From NCBI GenBank assembly GCA_963718685.1, contig OY970356.1, positions 372,001-436,000 of the forward strand: DNA of 64,000 nt, written 5' to 3'. Of the stretch, positions 25,960 through 35,174 are shown piece after piece (the stretch's first letter is position 1; each line of letters begins with the position of its first letter). A program made the translations under genes and the position numbers. Below the pieces are notes generated by a model. That model saw only the letters and a list, made by a program, of their open reading frames with translations, was not told the DNA's origin and made no database searches. This stretch comes from CAVQWH01 sp963718685 (GTDB taxonomy: Bacteria; Patescibacteriota; Saccharimonadia; Saccharimonadales; Saccharimonadaceae).

Positions 25960-26850
25960 GTGTATAAGCCAGTTTCTAAAAGAACGCCTGATAGCCAATA
26001 CCAGGATTTACTGAGAAAAATCCTGCGGGAAGGTAGAGAAGTCCTGCCAATTCACGGTGAAAAAGCAAAAATGCTTGCCGGAGCCCAGCTTAGATACTCA
26101 ATGGACAATGGTTTCCCGCTGATTACTGAACGGGATCTTTCCGGGCCGCTTTTTAAAGGCGCTTTGGCTGAGCATTTTGCTTTTTTAAATGGTGCTCGCA
26201 CACAAAAAGAGTTGGAAGAATTTGGTTGTAAGTGGTGGAGCCGGTGGGTAACCAAAGAGCGCTGTGCTATATTCAACTTGCCCGAAGGTGACCTTGGCGA
26301 TGGTTCTTATGGCGCCGCCTGGGCTAGCTTCCCGACTAAAGAAGGCGGCAGTTTTAACCAGATTAAACACCTTGTCCAGCAGGTTAAAGAACGACCATAC
26401 TTAAGAACTCACATCATCTCACCATGGATTCCGCAATACACCTTGCAACATGAGGGGCTGACTCGCAAGGTAGTCGTAGCGCCATGCCACGGCTGGATTC
26501 ATGTGTTAGCATACCCAGAGACAAAAGAACTGACCATCCATCATTTCCAACGAAGCGGCGATCTACCGGTAGGCGTACCTTTTAATTTTGTCCAATATGC
26601 AGCTTTTGGCATGATGCTAGCTCAAATCGTCGGCTACAGCTTTAAAGACATAGTTTATACATTTTCTGATGTTCATATCTACGAAAGCCAGTACGAAAAA
26701 GTAGAGGAGCTCATTAAGCGCAAACCACAAAAGCTTCCTACCGTAAAGTTAGATAAATCCATAAAAGATATTTTTGCATTTAGACCCGAACACTTTGCTT
26801 TAAGCGACTATCAACCTCACGAAAAAATGGGTATTCCAACTCCTGTTTAA
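25960..26850 (+). CDS. thyA: Thymidylate synthase, divergent ThyA type
   Basis: 296 aa from GTG 25960 with GAGGG at 25948-25952. The catalytic Cys lies in VVVAPCHGWIHV (about residue 185), where canonical ThyA has a PPCH-type motif. FQRSGDLPVGVPFNFVQYA (about 209) is the dUMP/folate-binding QRS...PFN block with Gly where the QRS motif usually continues with Ser or Ala. FSDVHIYESQYEK (about 234) is the usual DxHxY region. It methylates dUMP to dTMP. The divergent folA starts 72 bp away; dCMP deaminase is nearby. Confidence 0.9.
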   Translation: MYKPVSKRTPDSQYQDLLRKILREGREVLPIHGEKAKMLAGAQLRYSMDNGFPLITERDLSGPLFKGALAEHFAFLNGARTQKELEEFGCKWWSRWVTKERCAIFNLPEGDLGDGSYGAAWASFPTKEGGSFNQIKHLVQQVKERPYLRTHIISPWIPQYTLQHEGLTRKVVVAPCHGWIHVLAYPETKELTIHHFQRSGDLPVGVPFNFVQYAAFGMMLAQIVGYSFKDIVYTFSDVHIYESQYEKVEELIKRKPQKLPTVKLDKSIKDIFAFRPEHFALSDYQPHEKMGIPTPV

Positions 26851-26856
26851 TCCGCT

Positions 26857-27303
26857 ATGGCTAAGAAATTCGTCAACCGTCACAATACTACCCACCGGCC
26901 ATCAGGAAAATATACGAATGTCATCGAAAAAATTCAAAAAGATGGTGTTTGTCCTTTTTGTCCGGCCCAGCTAAAGAAATATCACAAAAAACCTACACTC
27001 CATGAAACTAAGCATTGGCTAGTAACAGAAAACATGTACCCGTACGAAGGAGCGTCTCACCACTTGCTGTTAATCCATAAAGATCATATTGAGAATTTTA
27101 GTGAAATTTCTAATTCAGCCTGGCTGGATTTGCAAAAAGTCGTAAACCAAGTAATCAAAAACAAATCTATTGCAGGAGCTACTTTCTTGCTGCGCTTTGG
27201 AGATACGGCTTATACCGGCGCAAGCGTTAGCCATTTACATGCCCAGCTCGTATCCGGTAATGACAACACGTCAGCACCGCCGATTCTTACCAGAGTAGGT
27301 TAG
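26857..27303 (+). CDS. HIT-like protein with HxHxQ motif
   Basis: 148 aa. CPFCPAQ near residue 30 is a possible metal site. ASVSHLHAQLVSG near residue 126 is the histidine-triad motif with Gln in place of the third His, as in the nucleotidyltransferase (GalT/Ap4A phosphorylase-like) branch. So nucleotide transfer or phosphorolysis is more likely than simple hydrolysis (inference). It starts 6 nt after thyA. Confidence 0.8.
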   Translation: MAKKFVNRHNTTHRPSGKYTNVIEKIQKDGVCPFCPAQLKKYHKKPTLHETKHWLVTENMYPYEGASHHLLLIHKDHIENFSEISNSAWLDLQKVVNQVIKNKSIAGATFLLRFGDTAYTGASVSHLHAQLVSGNDNTSAPPILTRVG

Positions 27304-28145
27304 TCACTTTTAACTAATACAACTTCTATATTGTGGTGTCGAAAAATATCTTCTGCATCTAGCAAGGAATAGCCTTGTGAGTAGTAAACTTTCTTAAAAC
27401 CTGCCGTCGCCACAAGTCTAGCACAAACGGGACAGGGAAATGTGGTTACATATATAGACGCGCCTTCCAGTTTGGCGCCCTGTTTGGCTGCTTGTGCTAT
27501 TAAACTAGCTTCAGCGTGTATGAACTTAGAAAGCTCAATGTTTTTACCAGCATCAAAGTTGCTGCGCGGATCTCCAAACACGTTTAGGCTGTAATCTTCA
27601 CTTGGTAGAGGCGTGTTATGACCTACAAATAAAACTTCGCCCTCTTTGACTATAACTGCACCAATTTGTCGCCACCAATCCGGACTCTTCTTAGCTTCTT
27701 TTAGTGCTTGGCCCATAATCTCTTGGTCGCGCTTGTTAGAAGAAATGGTACGATCGGGATCAACCTTGAGCTCAGTGCTGGAAATCTGTTTATCCCAGCG
27801 CAGAAATGCCGGTATAAACTTAACATTTTTATCGCCAAGATGCTGCTGGGCAAAATTTCTGTTTACATCTTCATCGGGCATAATAATTTCTAGATTACCT
27901 TGCGAGAAAATTTGGTTAAGCTCTTTCTCTTTAAGAAGTTTTACCCGCCCAGGCTGCACAGCTTGAAGCATCTTCTGAACAACCGTCGGTGACATCGCTC
28001 GGATATCTCTGTCCATACGTGGCATAGCTTTGATAAACTTTTCAGACAAAACGTAGATAGTCGCATCAGGATAAGTACTGAAAAACTTAACATAGCCTTG
28101 GTGTAAGGCAGGAATATAAGAAATAATAATTTGTTCTTGAGCCAT
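27300..28145 (-). CDS. dCMP/cytidine deaminase-family protein with N-terminal extra domain
   Basis: 281 aa. The C-terminal part (about 135-275) is a deoxycytidylate-deaminase-like domain: IHAEASLIAQAAKQG (HAE) and TTFPCPVCARLVATAG (PCxxC) bind catalytic zinc. Residues 1-130 form an extra domain starting IISYIPALHQGYVKFF, resembling a nucleotidyltransferase-like Rossmann start. Deamination of dCMP would give dUMP for ThyA. It abuts the next nucleotidyltransferase gene by 1 nt (same operon). Confidence 0.82.
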   Translation of the reverse strand: MAQEQIIISYIPALHQGYVKFFSTYPDATIYVLSEKFIKAMPRMDRDIRAMSPTVVQKMLQAVQPGRVKLLKEKELNQIFSQGNLEIIMPDEDVNRNFAQQHLGDKNVKFIPAFLRWDKQISSTELKVDPDRTISSNKRDQEIMGQALKEAKKSPDWWRQIGAVIVKEGEVLFVGHNTPLPSEDYSLNVFGDPRSNFDAGKNIELSKFIHAEASLIAQAAKQGAKLEGASIYVTTFPCPVCARLVATAGFKKVYYSQGYSLLDAEDIFRHHNIEVVLVKSD

Positions 28146-28146
28146 A

Positions 28147-28737
28147 TTAAGACTGGCGTATTTTTTTGATAAACTTGCTGGTTAAATCATTAACTTGGCT
28201 TGCAAGCTGCTCGGCACCTTCAATAGTTAAATCTCTAATTCGAGCACTTGTACTAGTAGTTGCTTGGGGGGGCAAAGTAATAATTCTCCCGCAATAATCT
28301 TTATACTCTTTTTTCATGGAATTAGTGAAGTCTCTAGTACTTCGAGAGGTGATTAAAACATCTGGTTTAACAGTGCGGATAAGCGCTCCTATGTCCTCAT
28401 TACTTTGGCGAACTACCACCAGGTCTACGTGCCTTAAGTGTGAGAGCATTTCTATACGTTCCCGCTCAGGCACAATTGGTCTGTTAGGACCTTTACGCTC
28501 TCGGGTTAACTCGTCAGAATCTACACCTACGATTAAAGTATCACCAAATGACTTAGCCATTTCTAAGTAACGTGCGTGGCCTTCGTGTATCAGGTCGTAT
28601 ACACCTTGAGTAAGAACTATCTTGGCTCCAATTGCTCTCAGGGCTTTCACAGCTTCCTCAAGTTTTTTCATATCTTCAACGTGGCGGCCTTTCGTCGCTT
28701 TGTTAAATCCCAAAACCTCTGTCTCTTTTCCTGGCAT
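28147..28737 (-). CDS. Cytidylyltransferase-like nucleotidyltransferase (RfaE C-domain type)
   Basis: 196 aa. KIVLTQGVYDLIHEGHARYLEMAK (about 38-61) has the HxGH motif. LIVGVDSDELTRERKG and the late TSTSARIRDL match the TagD/RfaE-C/CoaD-like family, which links a phosphosugar or alcohol to a nucleotide. It lies upstream in the same direction as the deaminase gene, whose own N-terminal domain looks distantly similar. Substrate unknown. Confidence 0.82.
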   Translation of the reverse strand: MPGKETEVLGFNKATKGRHVEDMKKLEEAVKALRAIGAKIVLTQGVYDLIHEGHARYLEMAKSFGDTLIVGVDSDELTRERKGPNRPIVPERERIEMLSHLRHVDLVVVRQSNEDIGALIRTVKPDVLITSRSTRDFTNSMKKEYKDYCGRIITLPPQATTSTSARIRDLTIEGAEQLASQVNDLTSKFIKKIRQS

Positions 28738-28801
28738 CTAACTTTAATTCTTGCTTAGTACATCTCTCCTGTCAAGCAATCAACTTTAGGAAAATTAAGT
28801 G

Positions 28802-28830
28802 TTGACAGCTGAACAACTTTTTATTACACT
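28802..28830 (+). promoter_or_regulatory. Promoter of the rplJ-rplL operon
   Basis: TTGACA at 28802-28807, 17 bp, TACACT at 28825-28830. Start predicted near 28837, just before the L10 leader. Confidence 0.8.
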
Positions 28831-28844
28831 GCATAGTGAACATT

Positions 28845-28965
28845 ACCAAAGACAGTAGCCGCTAAGGTGTTAGCCGAAGCTTAATCCGCTACCGAGGAAT
28901 GAACAAACAATTTGTTTATGCTTTTGATAAAGTCTTTGGTCGTGCGAGAATCAAAGACTTTTTTA
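28845..28965 (+). ncRNA. Ribosomal protein L10 leader with overlapping terminator
   Basis: ACCAAAGAC (28845-28853) pairs perfectly with GTCTTTGGT (28932-28940), closing a junction that contains CAGTAGCCGCTAAGGTG and TTAATCCGCTACCGAGG, as in L10-binding leaders. AAGTCTTTG (28930-28938) can instead pair with CAAAGACTT (28952-28960), followed by TTTT: an intrinsic terminator. The two folds are mutually exclusive, so the leader looks like a transcription attenuator responding to L10 or L10-L12. The rest of the 28.97-29.03 kb UTR is AT-rich. Confidence 0.82.
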
Positions 28966-29027
28966 GTGGTTCAAAATCGAACATTGACAATTAATTTTTT
29001 AATAAATAATCAAGAGGAGTAAGCTTT

Positions 29028-29558
29028 ATGGCAATTTCAAAAGACAAGAAACATGCCTTGGTTGCCGAACTAGTTGATTTGTTTAGTAGCTCTAAGGCCA
29101 CTGCCACAGCTTCTTATTCAGGCCTAAGCGTGGCTGAACAACAAGAGCTAAGAGCTGCTGCCCGTGAATCCGGGGTTACCATTAAGGTAGTTAAAAACCG
29201 CCTGGTACGCGTAGCGCTTAGCCAAAGCGAAACATTCAAATCAAGCGATACTAGTTTACTGGAAGGCCAACTGCTTTATGCTTTCAGTCAGGAAGATGAA
29301 GCGGCGCCAGCTCAGGTGCTAGCCGGCTTTGCTAAAAAACATAGCCAATTGCAACTTGTTTCCGGTTTTAACCAAGATGGCAGCGTGCTTGACACCGCTG
29401 CAATAAAAGCCCTCGCCAGCTTGCCAAGCAAAAATCAATTGCGCGGCATGGTGGTTGGCACAATTTCGGCGCCGCTCACTGGCTTCCTAGGTGTAGCCAA
29501 CGGAGCACAGCGAGGATTAGCCCAAGTGCTATCCCAGCGAGCAGAGCAAACCGCATAA
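29028..29558 (+). CDS. rplJ: 50S ribosomal protein uL10
   Basis: 176 aa. KKHALVAELVDLFSSSKATATASYSGLSV, then IKVVKNRLVRVALSQ, and a C-terminal L12-binding helix (about 140-172). It anchors L7/L12 dimers to the ribosome and probably autoregulates through the upstream leader. GAGGAG site at 29013-29018. Confidence 0.96.
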   Translation: MAISKDKKHALVAELVDLFSSSKATATASYSGLSVAEQQELRAAARESGVTIKVVKNRLVRVALSQSETFKSSDTSLLEGQLLYAFSQEDEAAPAQVLAGFAKKHSQLQLVSGFNQDGSVLDTAAIKALASLPSKNQLRGMVVGTISAPLTGFLGVANGAQRGLAQVLSQRAEQTA

Positions 29559-29582
29559 ACTATAAATTACAAGGAGAATATC

Positions 29583-29999
29583 ATGGCAGAAAAAGAAGAT
29601 AAGAAAGTGGAGCTAAATGCAGCTCAAAAGAAAATTGTAGACGAACTAAACAAACTAAGCGCACTGGAACTTAGCCAAGTTGTTAAGCACCTGGAAGAAG
29701 AGTGGGGCGTAAGCGCCGCTGCTCCTGCAGCAGTTGCCGCTGCTCCTGCAGCAGGTGGCGAAGCAGGCGGTGAAGCTGCAGAAGAAAAGACTGAGTTTAC
29801 CGTTACCCTAAAAGACGCAGGCGCAGGCAAAGTAGCTGTTATTAAAGCAGTCAAAGAAGTAACCGGCTTAGGTCTAGGCGAAGCTAAGGCTCTCGTAGAT
29901 GGTGCTCCAAGCCCTATCAAAGAGAAGGTCAGCAAAGAAGACGCAGACGCCGCTAAAAAGGCTCTGGAAGACGCTGGTGCCGCAGTAGAAGTCAGCTAA
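29583..29999 (+). CDS. rplL: 50S ribosomal protein bL12 (L7/L12)
   Basis: 138 aa. N-terminal dimerisation region (about 10-45), Ala/Gly-rich hinge (about 47-68), and C-terminal domain with EFTVTLKDAGAGKVAVIKAV and GLGLGEAKALVDGAP. It recruits translational GTPases. It lies 24 nt after rplJ with AAGGAG. Confidence 0.97.
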   Translation: MAEKEDKKVELNAAQKKIVDELNKLSALELSQVVKHLEEEWGVSAAAPAAVAAAPAAGGEAGGEAAEEKTEFTVTLKDAGAGKVAVIKAVKEVTGLGLGEAKALVDGAPSPIKEKVSKEDADAAKKALEDAGAAVEVS

Positions 30000-30021
30000 G
30001 AAAAGGCTCCTTCAGATTCAG

Positions 30022-30058
30022 ACAACCGTTACTTGGTAGTAGCGGTTGTTTTGATTTT
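30022..30058 (+). terminator. Terminator after rplL
   Basis: ACAACCGTTAC (30022-30032) and GTAGCGGTTGT (30039-30049), with one G.T pair, followed by TTTGATTTT. Confidence 0.85.
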
Positions 30059-30215
30059 AGAAGAGAAATCTTAGCTAGTTGTTATAAAAAATAACAACGG
30101 GTCTGCATTTGTATCTGAAATCATTGTGGATAAATTAATTTGACAACATTTTATACGGATGATACGCTTTAGCTAGTTAATAAAACATTCAAAAAACAGA
30201 CAAAGGATGCGAGAC

Positions 30216-30725
30216 ATGTCTGAATTACCAGAAAAACAAATCAAAAGATTAAAATCTTTAATACAAGATGCGGAGACCAACTTAGCAGCTGCCCAGGAAC
30301 TGCTTATTAGCTTGGTGGGCGAAGATCCGGTAGTAAAAAAATCTGCCGTGGAAGACGCAGCCGGCAAAATCATCGAGGGCGTATTTGACGGCCAGTCTAT
30401 GGTCGGTCCCGATGGCAAAACTTATCCAGTGCCAGCTAACTATGCCAGCAAATCAAAGCTTGTGGAGGGCGATATTCTAAAACTCACAATTGCAGATGAT
30501 GGCGGGTTTGTTTATAAGCAAATCGGTCCCGTTCCACGCAAACAAGTTATTGGCACGCTCGTACAACACGATGGTGGGTATTATGTAGAAGTTGGCGGCA
30601 AAGAATATAGAATATTGCTTGCTAGCGTTACTTACTTTAAGACCAACATCAATGATCAAGTAAGTATTATCATCCCCGAAGACAACCCAGACGCCACCTG
30701 GGCCGCAGTCGAAGCTGCGCTATAG
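30216..30725 (+). CDS. Conserved hypothetical protein downstream of rplL
   Basis: 169 aa from ATG 30216; the earlier ATG at 30207 overlaps the AAAGGA site. A helical N-terminus (about 5-45) is followed by a beta-rich part: EGVFDGQSMVGPDGKTYPVPANYASKSKLVEGD (about 62-95), then VIGTLVQHDGGYYVEVGGKEYRIL (about 119-142). This could be two small OB/beta-barrel repeats. No enzyme motif. I cannot name the family. TTGACA (30140-30145) with a TGATACGCT extended -10 gives it its own promoter. Confidence 0.65.
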   Translation: MSELPEKQIKRLKSLIQDAETNLAAAQELLISLVGEDPVVKKSAVEDAAGKIIEGVFDGQSMVGPDGKTYPVPANYASKSKLVEGDILKLTIADDGGFVYKQIGPVPRKQVIGTLVQHDGGYYVEVGGKEYRILLASVTYFKTNINDQVSIIIPEDNPDATWAAVEAAL

Positions 30726-30743
30726 TTTTATTTACTTCACCTT

Positions 30744-30771
30744 TTGAAAACGCGCTTAACCCGCGTATAAT
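30744..30771 (+). promoter_or_regulatory. Promoter of dnaX-dnaB
   Basis: TTGAAA at 30744-30749, 16 bp, TATAAT at 30766-30771. Transcription should start about 30 nt before the dnaX ATG. Confidence 0.75.
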
Positions 30772-30806
30772 TGAGCCTGAACAAAGTGAGGTAAAAGAAA
30801 CAGTTT

Positions 30807-32216
30807 ATGGCGCAAGCTTTATATCGTAAGTATCGTTCAAAGTCACTTGATGCGATTGTTGGCCAAGAGCAAGCAACCGACGTCTTAAAGCAAGCTATTA
30901 CGGCCGGGCACATTAACCATGCCTTTTTACTAACAGGTCCGCGCGGCGTTGGCAAAACCAGTATTGCCCGGATTTTAGCGCATAATATTAATAACTTAAC
31001 TTACGAAGATGGCGTTAGTCATCTCGACATTGTAGAGATTGATGCTGCCAGCAACCGCCGCATTGACGATATCCGTGATTTGCGCGAGAAAGTTAACATT
31101 GCTCCTACAAGCGCACCTTACAAGGTTTATATAATCGACGAAGTCCACATGTTAACGGGAGAGAGTTTTAATGCACTTCTCAAGACTCTAGAAGAACCGC
31201 CAGCTTACGTGGTGTTCATACTTGCCACTACCGAGCCACATAAACTACCTGCCACAATCGTCAGCCGCACCCAGCGATTTCATCTAAAGCCAATCGACCA
31301 TGAGAATTTAACTAAACACTTAGCCCATATTGCCGAGCAAGAAAAAATCAAGCTAGACGACGAAGCCTTAAAATTAATTGCCACATATAGCGACGGCAGT
31401 TTTCGCGATGGCATTAATTTGCTAGATCAACTTTCAACTTTGGCAGGCAATAAAAAAATTACCGCCAGCTTGGTTGAAGCTACGTTGGGACTGGCACCTC
31501 ATACCGCCGTAGAAAGTCTTCTAGAAGCAATTGATAACTGTGAACCCAAAAAAGTTATCGGTTTACTTACAAAGTTAGAAGATGACGGTGTATCACCGGC
31601 AGTTTTAGTAAACCAGTTGCTTTTAACCTTAAGACAGCAAGCTGCCGATAAGCCTCATCGTTTAGACTTAATTGATAAATTACTTGAAGTGCCAAAGGCT
31701 TATCAGCCGAGACTAAAACTTCTGACGGTTTTAACACTAGCGGCAGCGCCGATTAAACGTGAAGCCGCCCTAAGCGCTGCTCCGACTAGCGTAGATTTGG
31801 GTATCAAAAAGCTACCTAGTAAACCGAAACCTAAGAACATCCCCAAACTGCAAGACAAGACCCAGCCAATCGCCAAAGCTCCTTCACTAGATAAAACGCC
31901 AGATGAGATTGACTGGAGCCGAGTTTTAAAGCAAGTTAAATCACATAACGCCCCTCTGCACAGTGTTTTGCGTAGAGCGCAGGCTAGTTATGACGGTAAA
32001 GAGCTTAATTTACAGTTTGCCTACAGTCTGCATCGCAAAAAAGCCGACAGTAGCAAATACCGTGCAGCGCTTTCAGAGATTATTACCCACATATATGGCA
32101 GCTGTCCGCCAATCATTATCAGTAATGGAACCGCAAAACTGCCAAAAACTCAGGTAGCAGATCAAGTAGCTGCTATTATGGGTGGAGGAGAAGAGGTAAA
32201 TGTCAGCGAAAGCTAA
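30807..32216 (+). CDS. dnaX: DNA polymerase III gamma/tau subunit
   Basis: 469 aa. KYRSKSLDAIVGQEQATDVL, Walker A TGPRGVGKTS (about 43), Walker B YIIDEVHML (about 109) and sensor ATTEPHKLPATIVSRTQRF. The segment between ILAHNINN and HLDIVEIDAASN is only about ten residues long. The four-Cys zinc module normally found there is deleted. It loads the sliding clamp together with HolB. It overlaps dnaB by 17 nt. The C-terminal domain (about 370-460) resembles a tau/DnaB-contact region. Confidence 0.94.
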   Translation: MAQALYRKYRSKSLDAIVGQEQATDVLKQAITAGHINHAFLLTGPRGVGKTSIARILAHNINNLTYEDGVSHLDIVEIDAASNRRIDDIRDLREKVNIAPTSAPYKVYIIDEVHMLTGESFNALLKTLEEPPAYVVFILATTEPHKLPATIVSRTQRFHLKPIDHENLTKHLAHIAEQEKIKLDDEALKLIATYSDGSFRDGINLLDQLSTLAGNKKITASLVEATLGLAPHTAVESLLEAIDNCEPKKVIGLLTKLEDDGVSPAVLVNQLLLTLRQQAADKPHRLDLIDKLLEVPKAYQPRLKLLTVLTLAAAPIKREAALSAAPTSVDLGIKKLPSKPKPKNIPKLQDKTQPIAKAPSLDKTPDEIDWSRVLKQVKSHNAPLHSVLRRAQASYDGKELNLQFAYSLHRKKADSSKYRAALSEIITHIYGSCPPIIISNGTAKLPKTQVADQVAAIMGGGEEVNVSES

Positions 32217-33573
32217 GACCCAGCAGTCAAGTGAAGGTAAAGTTCCTCCGCAAAACCTAGATGCCGAGAAAAGCTTGCTCGGTGCAGTTTTAATTGATGA
32301 GGAAGTGCTGGCAGATATCAGCGACAAGCTAGTAGACAAAGACTTCTACGACAAACGCCACGCTAAGATTTTTGCTAGCATACTAAAACTTTATGAGCAC
32401 CATAAACCTGTTGATTTGCTGACTTTAAGCGACCAGCTAAAAGCTAAAAAGCAGCTGGAAGAAGTCGGCGGCTCAACCTACTTAACCGAACTTACTAATT
32501 ATGTACCCACGGCGGCCCATGCCGAAGCTTACGCCAATATTATTCGCCAAGCCTCGGTACGACGTCGTTTAATCAAGGCCAGTACCGATATTGCAGAGTT
32601 AGGTTACGATGAGGATAAAAACGTAGCAGAGCTGCTTGAACGCGCTGAAGCCGAACTGTTTGCGGTAAGCGACACATCCTTGCAGCAAGATTTAGTAAGC
32701 CTGGAGCAGATTCTAACCGAAAGTTTCGACCGAATTGAAGAGCTACACCGAGATAAAGGGGAGTTGCGAGGTGTTCGTACCGGTTACCGAGGGCTGGACA
32801 ATATGACTGCAGGATTACAGAAGTCTGACCTGTTGGTTCTTGCAGCGCGCCCAGCCATGGGTAAGTCTACGTTCGCGATTAATTTAGCTTACAATATCGC
32901 TAGCCAACAAAAACAATCTGTTCTAATATTCAGCTTAGAAATGAGCCGTGAACAGCTGGTTGACCGCATGCTAGCAGACGCTTCGGGAGTTGAAGCCTGG
33001 AATATTCGTACTGGTAACTTAAGCGATGACGATTTTAGCAAACTGTCTGAAGCAATGGGCGAAATGGCTGAAGCACCGATTTATATAGACGATACCCCGG
33101 GTTTAAGCGTGCTGGAGATGCGCACCAAAGCCCGCCGCGAAGCCCATAACCATCCGCTAGGATTGATTGTGGTCGACTACTTGCAGCTCATGCAATCTGC
33201 GGGACGCAATAATAGTGACAACCGCGTGCAAGAGGTAAGCGAGATTTCACGAGGTCTGAAGCTTATTGCCCGCGAGCTCAACGTGCCGGTACTAGCTCTT
33301 AGCCAATTAAGCCGATCTGTTGAGAGTCGCAATCCGCAGATTCCACAGTTGGCCGACCTTCGGGAATCAGGCTCTATCGAGCAAGATGCCGACTTGGTGA
33401 TGTTCTTATACCGAGAAGATTACTACAACCCTGATACTGAAAATCAGCACATTACCGATCTTATTTTATCCAAGCACCGAAACGGCCCAACCGGACGCCT
33501 ACAGCTTTACTTCCACCCAGAACGTCTGCGGTTTATGTCTATAGACAAACAACATGATGAAGAACAAGCCTAG
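32200..33573 (+). CDS. dnaB: Replicative DNA helicase DnaB
   Basis: 457 aa. N-terminal helical collar PPQNLDAEKSLLGAVLID, Walker A AARPAMGKST (about 218), SLEMSREQL, VVDYLQLM (Walker B, about 325), LSQLSRSVESR (about 368) and SKHRNGPTGRLQL. No intein. Start ATG within the dnaX 3' end, so the two are coupled. It unwinds DNA at the fork as a hexamer. Confidence 0.97.
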   Translation: MSAKAKTQQSSEGKVPPQNLDAEKSLLGAVLIDEEVLADISDKLVDKDFYDKRHAKIFASILKLYEHHKPVDLLTLSDQLKAKKQLEEVGGSTYLTELTNYVPTAAHAEAYANIIRQASVRRRLIKASTDIAELGYDEDKNVAELLERAEAELFAVSDTSLQQDLVSLEQILTESFDRIEELHRDKGELRGVRTGYRGLDNMTAGLQKSDLLVLAARPAMGKSTFAINLAYNIASQQKQSVLIFSLEMSREQLVDRMLADASGVEAWNIRTGNLSDDDFSKLSEAMGEMAEAPIYIDDTPGLSVLEMRTKARREAHNHPLGLIVVDYLQLMQSAGRNNSDNRVQEVSEISRGLKLIARELNVPVLALSQLSRSVESRNPQIPQLADLRESGSIEQDADLVMFLYREDYYNPDTENQHITDLILSKHRNGPTGRLQLYFHPERLRFMSIDKQHDEEQA

Positions 33574-33599
33574 AAAGTGATAGAATAAAATCAGCTTTC

Positions 33600-35174
33600 A
33601 TGAAACAAGGAACCCTCAAACAATTAGTTCTATATCGCTATCGCTACACAGTGGGGTATATATTATTTGTCGTAGCACTTGTTGGCTGTTTAATGCTAGC
33701 TGGCTGGGGAGCTCCGAACGGACTGACACATCAAGAACGCGTTAGCGCCATTACCAGCTCACAACTGGATATTCATAATTTCCAACACCTAGATATCATA
33801 AACTTGCCGTATCGCTTACTGCAAAAAGGCAGTATTGATTTACTGGGCTTAACGCAGTTAGCCATTAAGCTGCCTTCGCTGGTCTTAGGTCTTATCAGCG
33901 GCGTGGGCTTACTTTTCTTACTGCGAAACTGGCTAAATACAGGAATAGCACTAGTCGCCGGACTGATTGCAGTGACAACCGGGCAATTTTTAATAATTGC
34001 GCAAAGCGGAACGCCTACCATTATGCTCTTCTTTTGGTCAGTGTTTCTTTTGCTGGCAGCTATCCATATCGCACGCAAAAGCCGCTGGCCACTAGGCTGG
34101 AAGCTTCTGTTATTTATTGCAGCCGCCCTTAGTCTTTATACGCCGCTCAGTGTCTATGTTTTAGTAATGATGCTCGTATCGGCAGTCTTGCATCCCCACT
34201 TAAGGCATGTGATAAAAAGAAGCTCCAAGCTAAAACTGCTGATAGCAAGTTTGACTGCTCTGGTGTTGCTTTTGCCATTGATATTACGGGTTAGCGAGCA
34301 GCCTGGTTTAATCCCCAGATTATTTGGTTTAGACGGAGTAACTTGGTCGTTTTCTGCTATTTGGCAAAACTTAGTTTCTTTAAGTCACACCTTTCTTGCA
34401 TTCACTAACGCCAGTATTAGCCCAGAATCAATGGCGCCACTTTATAGTGCCGCTGTTTTAGCTTTAATGGTTTTTGGTTTATTACGCCTCATAATTGTTG
34501 ATCATCATTCAGCACGCGCTTATGCGTTGGCATTGTGGCTTGTGTCGGTTGCTATCCTGCTTGTTTTGCAGCCAGAGCTTTTGGCAATAAGTTTTGTGCC
34601 GCTCATACTCCTACTAGCTATCGGTATTAATACCCTAATAGGGGAATGGTATAAACTTTTCCCCAATAACCCCTATGCGCGCATCAGTGCTATTTTGCCT
34701 TTAGCAATATTACTGGGCAGTGTTGTGTATGTAAATGTAGAAAGCTACAAAAACAGCTACACTTATGATAAGAATGTGCCGGTTTATTTTAGCAACGACT
34801 TAAATCTAGTTCGCCAGCAATTAAATAATACTCAAGGCGCAGTTACTCTGGCAGTTCCTAAGTCTGACCAAAATTTTTACCTTTTACTAAAGCCGGAATA
34901 CCCCAAGCTCATTGTCGACACCCAGCTAACATATTTGCCAAGCTCATATACGGTCATAGCAGCTAACCAACTAGTCACTCCTAAGATAATCTCCTCAAAC
35001 AAAATAGAAAATATAATTACAAATTCATACAAAGATGAAGGGCTGCGCTTTTACGTGTACCAGCCGCAGCATAATGTTATAATAAAGAAAGAAACTAAAC
35101 GAGGGATCAAAAAACATGTTAGATCAAGCAAAACTAGCAATGAAGCTAAAAAAAGCTCAAAAGGAGCTAAGTAA
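33600..35174 (+). CDS. Multi-pass membrane glycosyltransferase (PMT/ArnT GT-C-like)
   Basis: 524 aa with about 11-12 hydrophobic helices over residues 15-385, then a soluble domain (about 390-500) and a Lys-rich tail. The N-terminal loop with HQERVSAITSSQ and LPYRLLQ resembles the first luminal loop of GT-C enzymes that use polyprenyl-phosphate sugars. The expected Asp-Glu pair is not clear, so the assignment is moderate. The 3' end overlaps the ybaB gene by 59 nt. Confidence 0.62.
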   Translation: MKQGTLKQLVLYRYRYTVGYILFVVALVGCLMLAGWGAPNGLTHQERVSAITSSQLDIHNFQHLDIINLPYRLLQKGSIDLLGLTQLAIKLPSLVLGLISGVGLLFLLRNWLNTGIALVAGLIAVTTGQFLIIAQSGTPTIMLFFWSVFLLLAAIHIARKSRWPLGWKLLLFIAAALSLYTPLSVYVLVMMLVSAVLHPHLRHVIKRSSKLKLLIASLTALVLLLPLILRVSEQPGLIPRLFGLDGVTWSFSAIWQNLVSLSHTFLAFTNASISPESMAPLYSAAVLALMVFGLLRLIIVDHHSARAYALALWLVSVAILLVLQPELLAISFVPLILLLAIGINTLIGEWYKLFPNNPYARISAILPLAILLGSVVYVNVESYKNSYTYDKNVPVYFSNDLNLVRQQLNNTQGAVTLAVPKSDQNFYLLLKPEYPKLIVDTQLTYLPSSYTVIAANQLVTPKIISSNKIENIITNSYKDEGLRFYVYQPQHNVIIKKETKRGIKKHVRSSKTSNEAKKSSKGAK

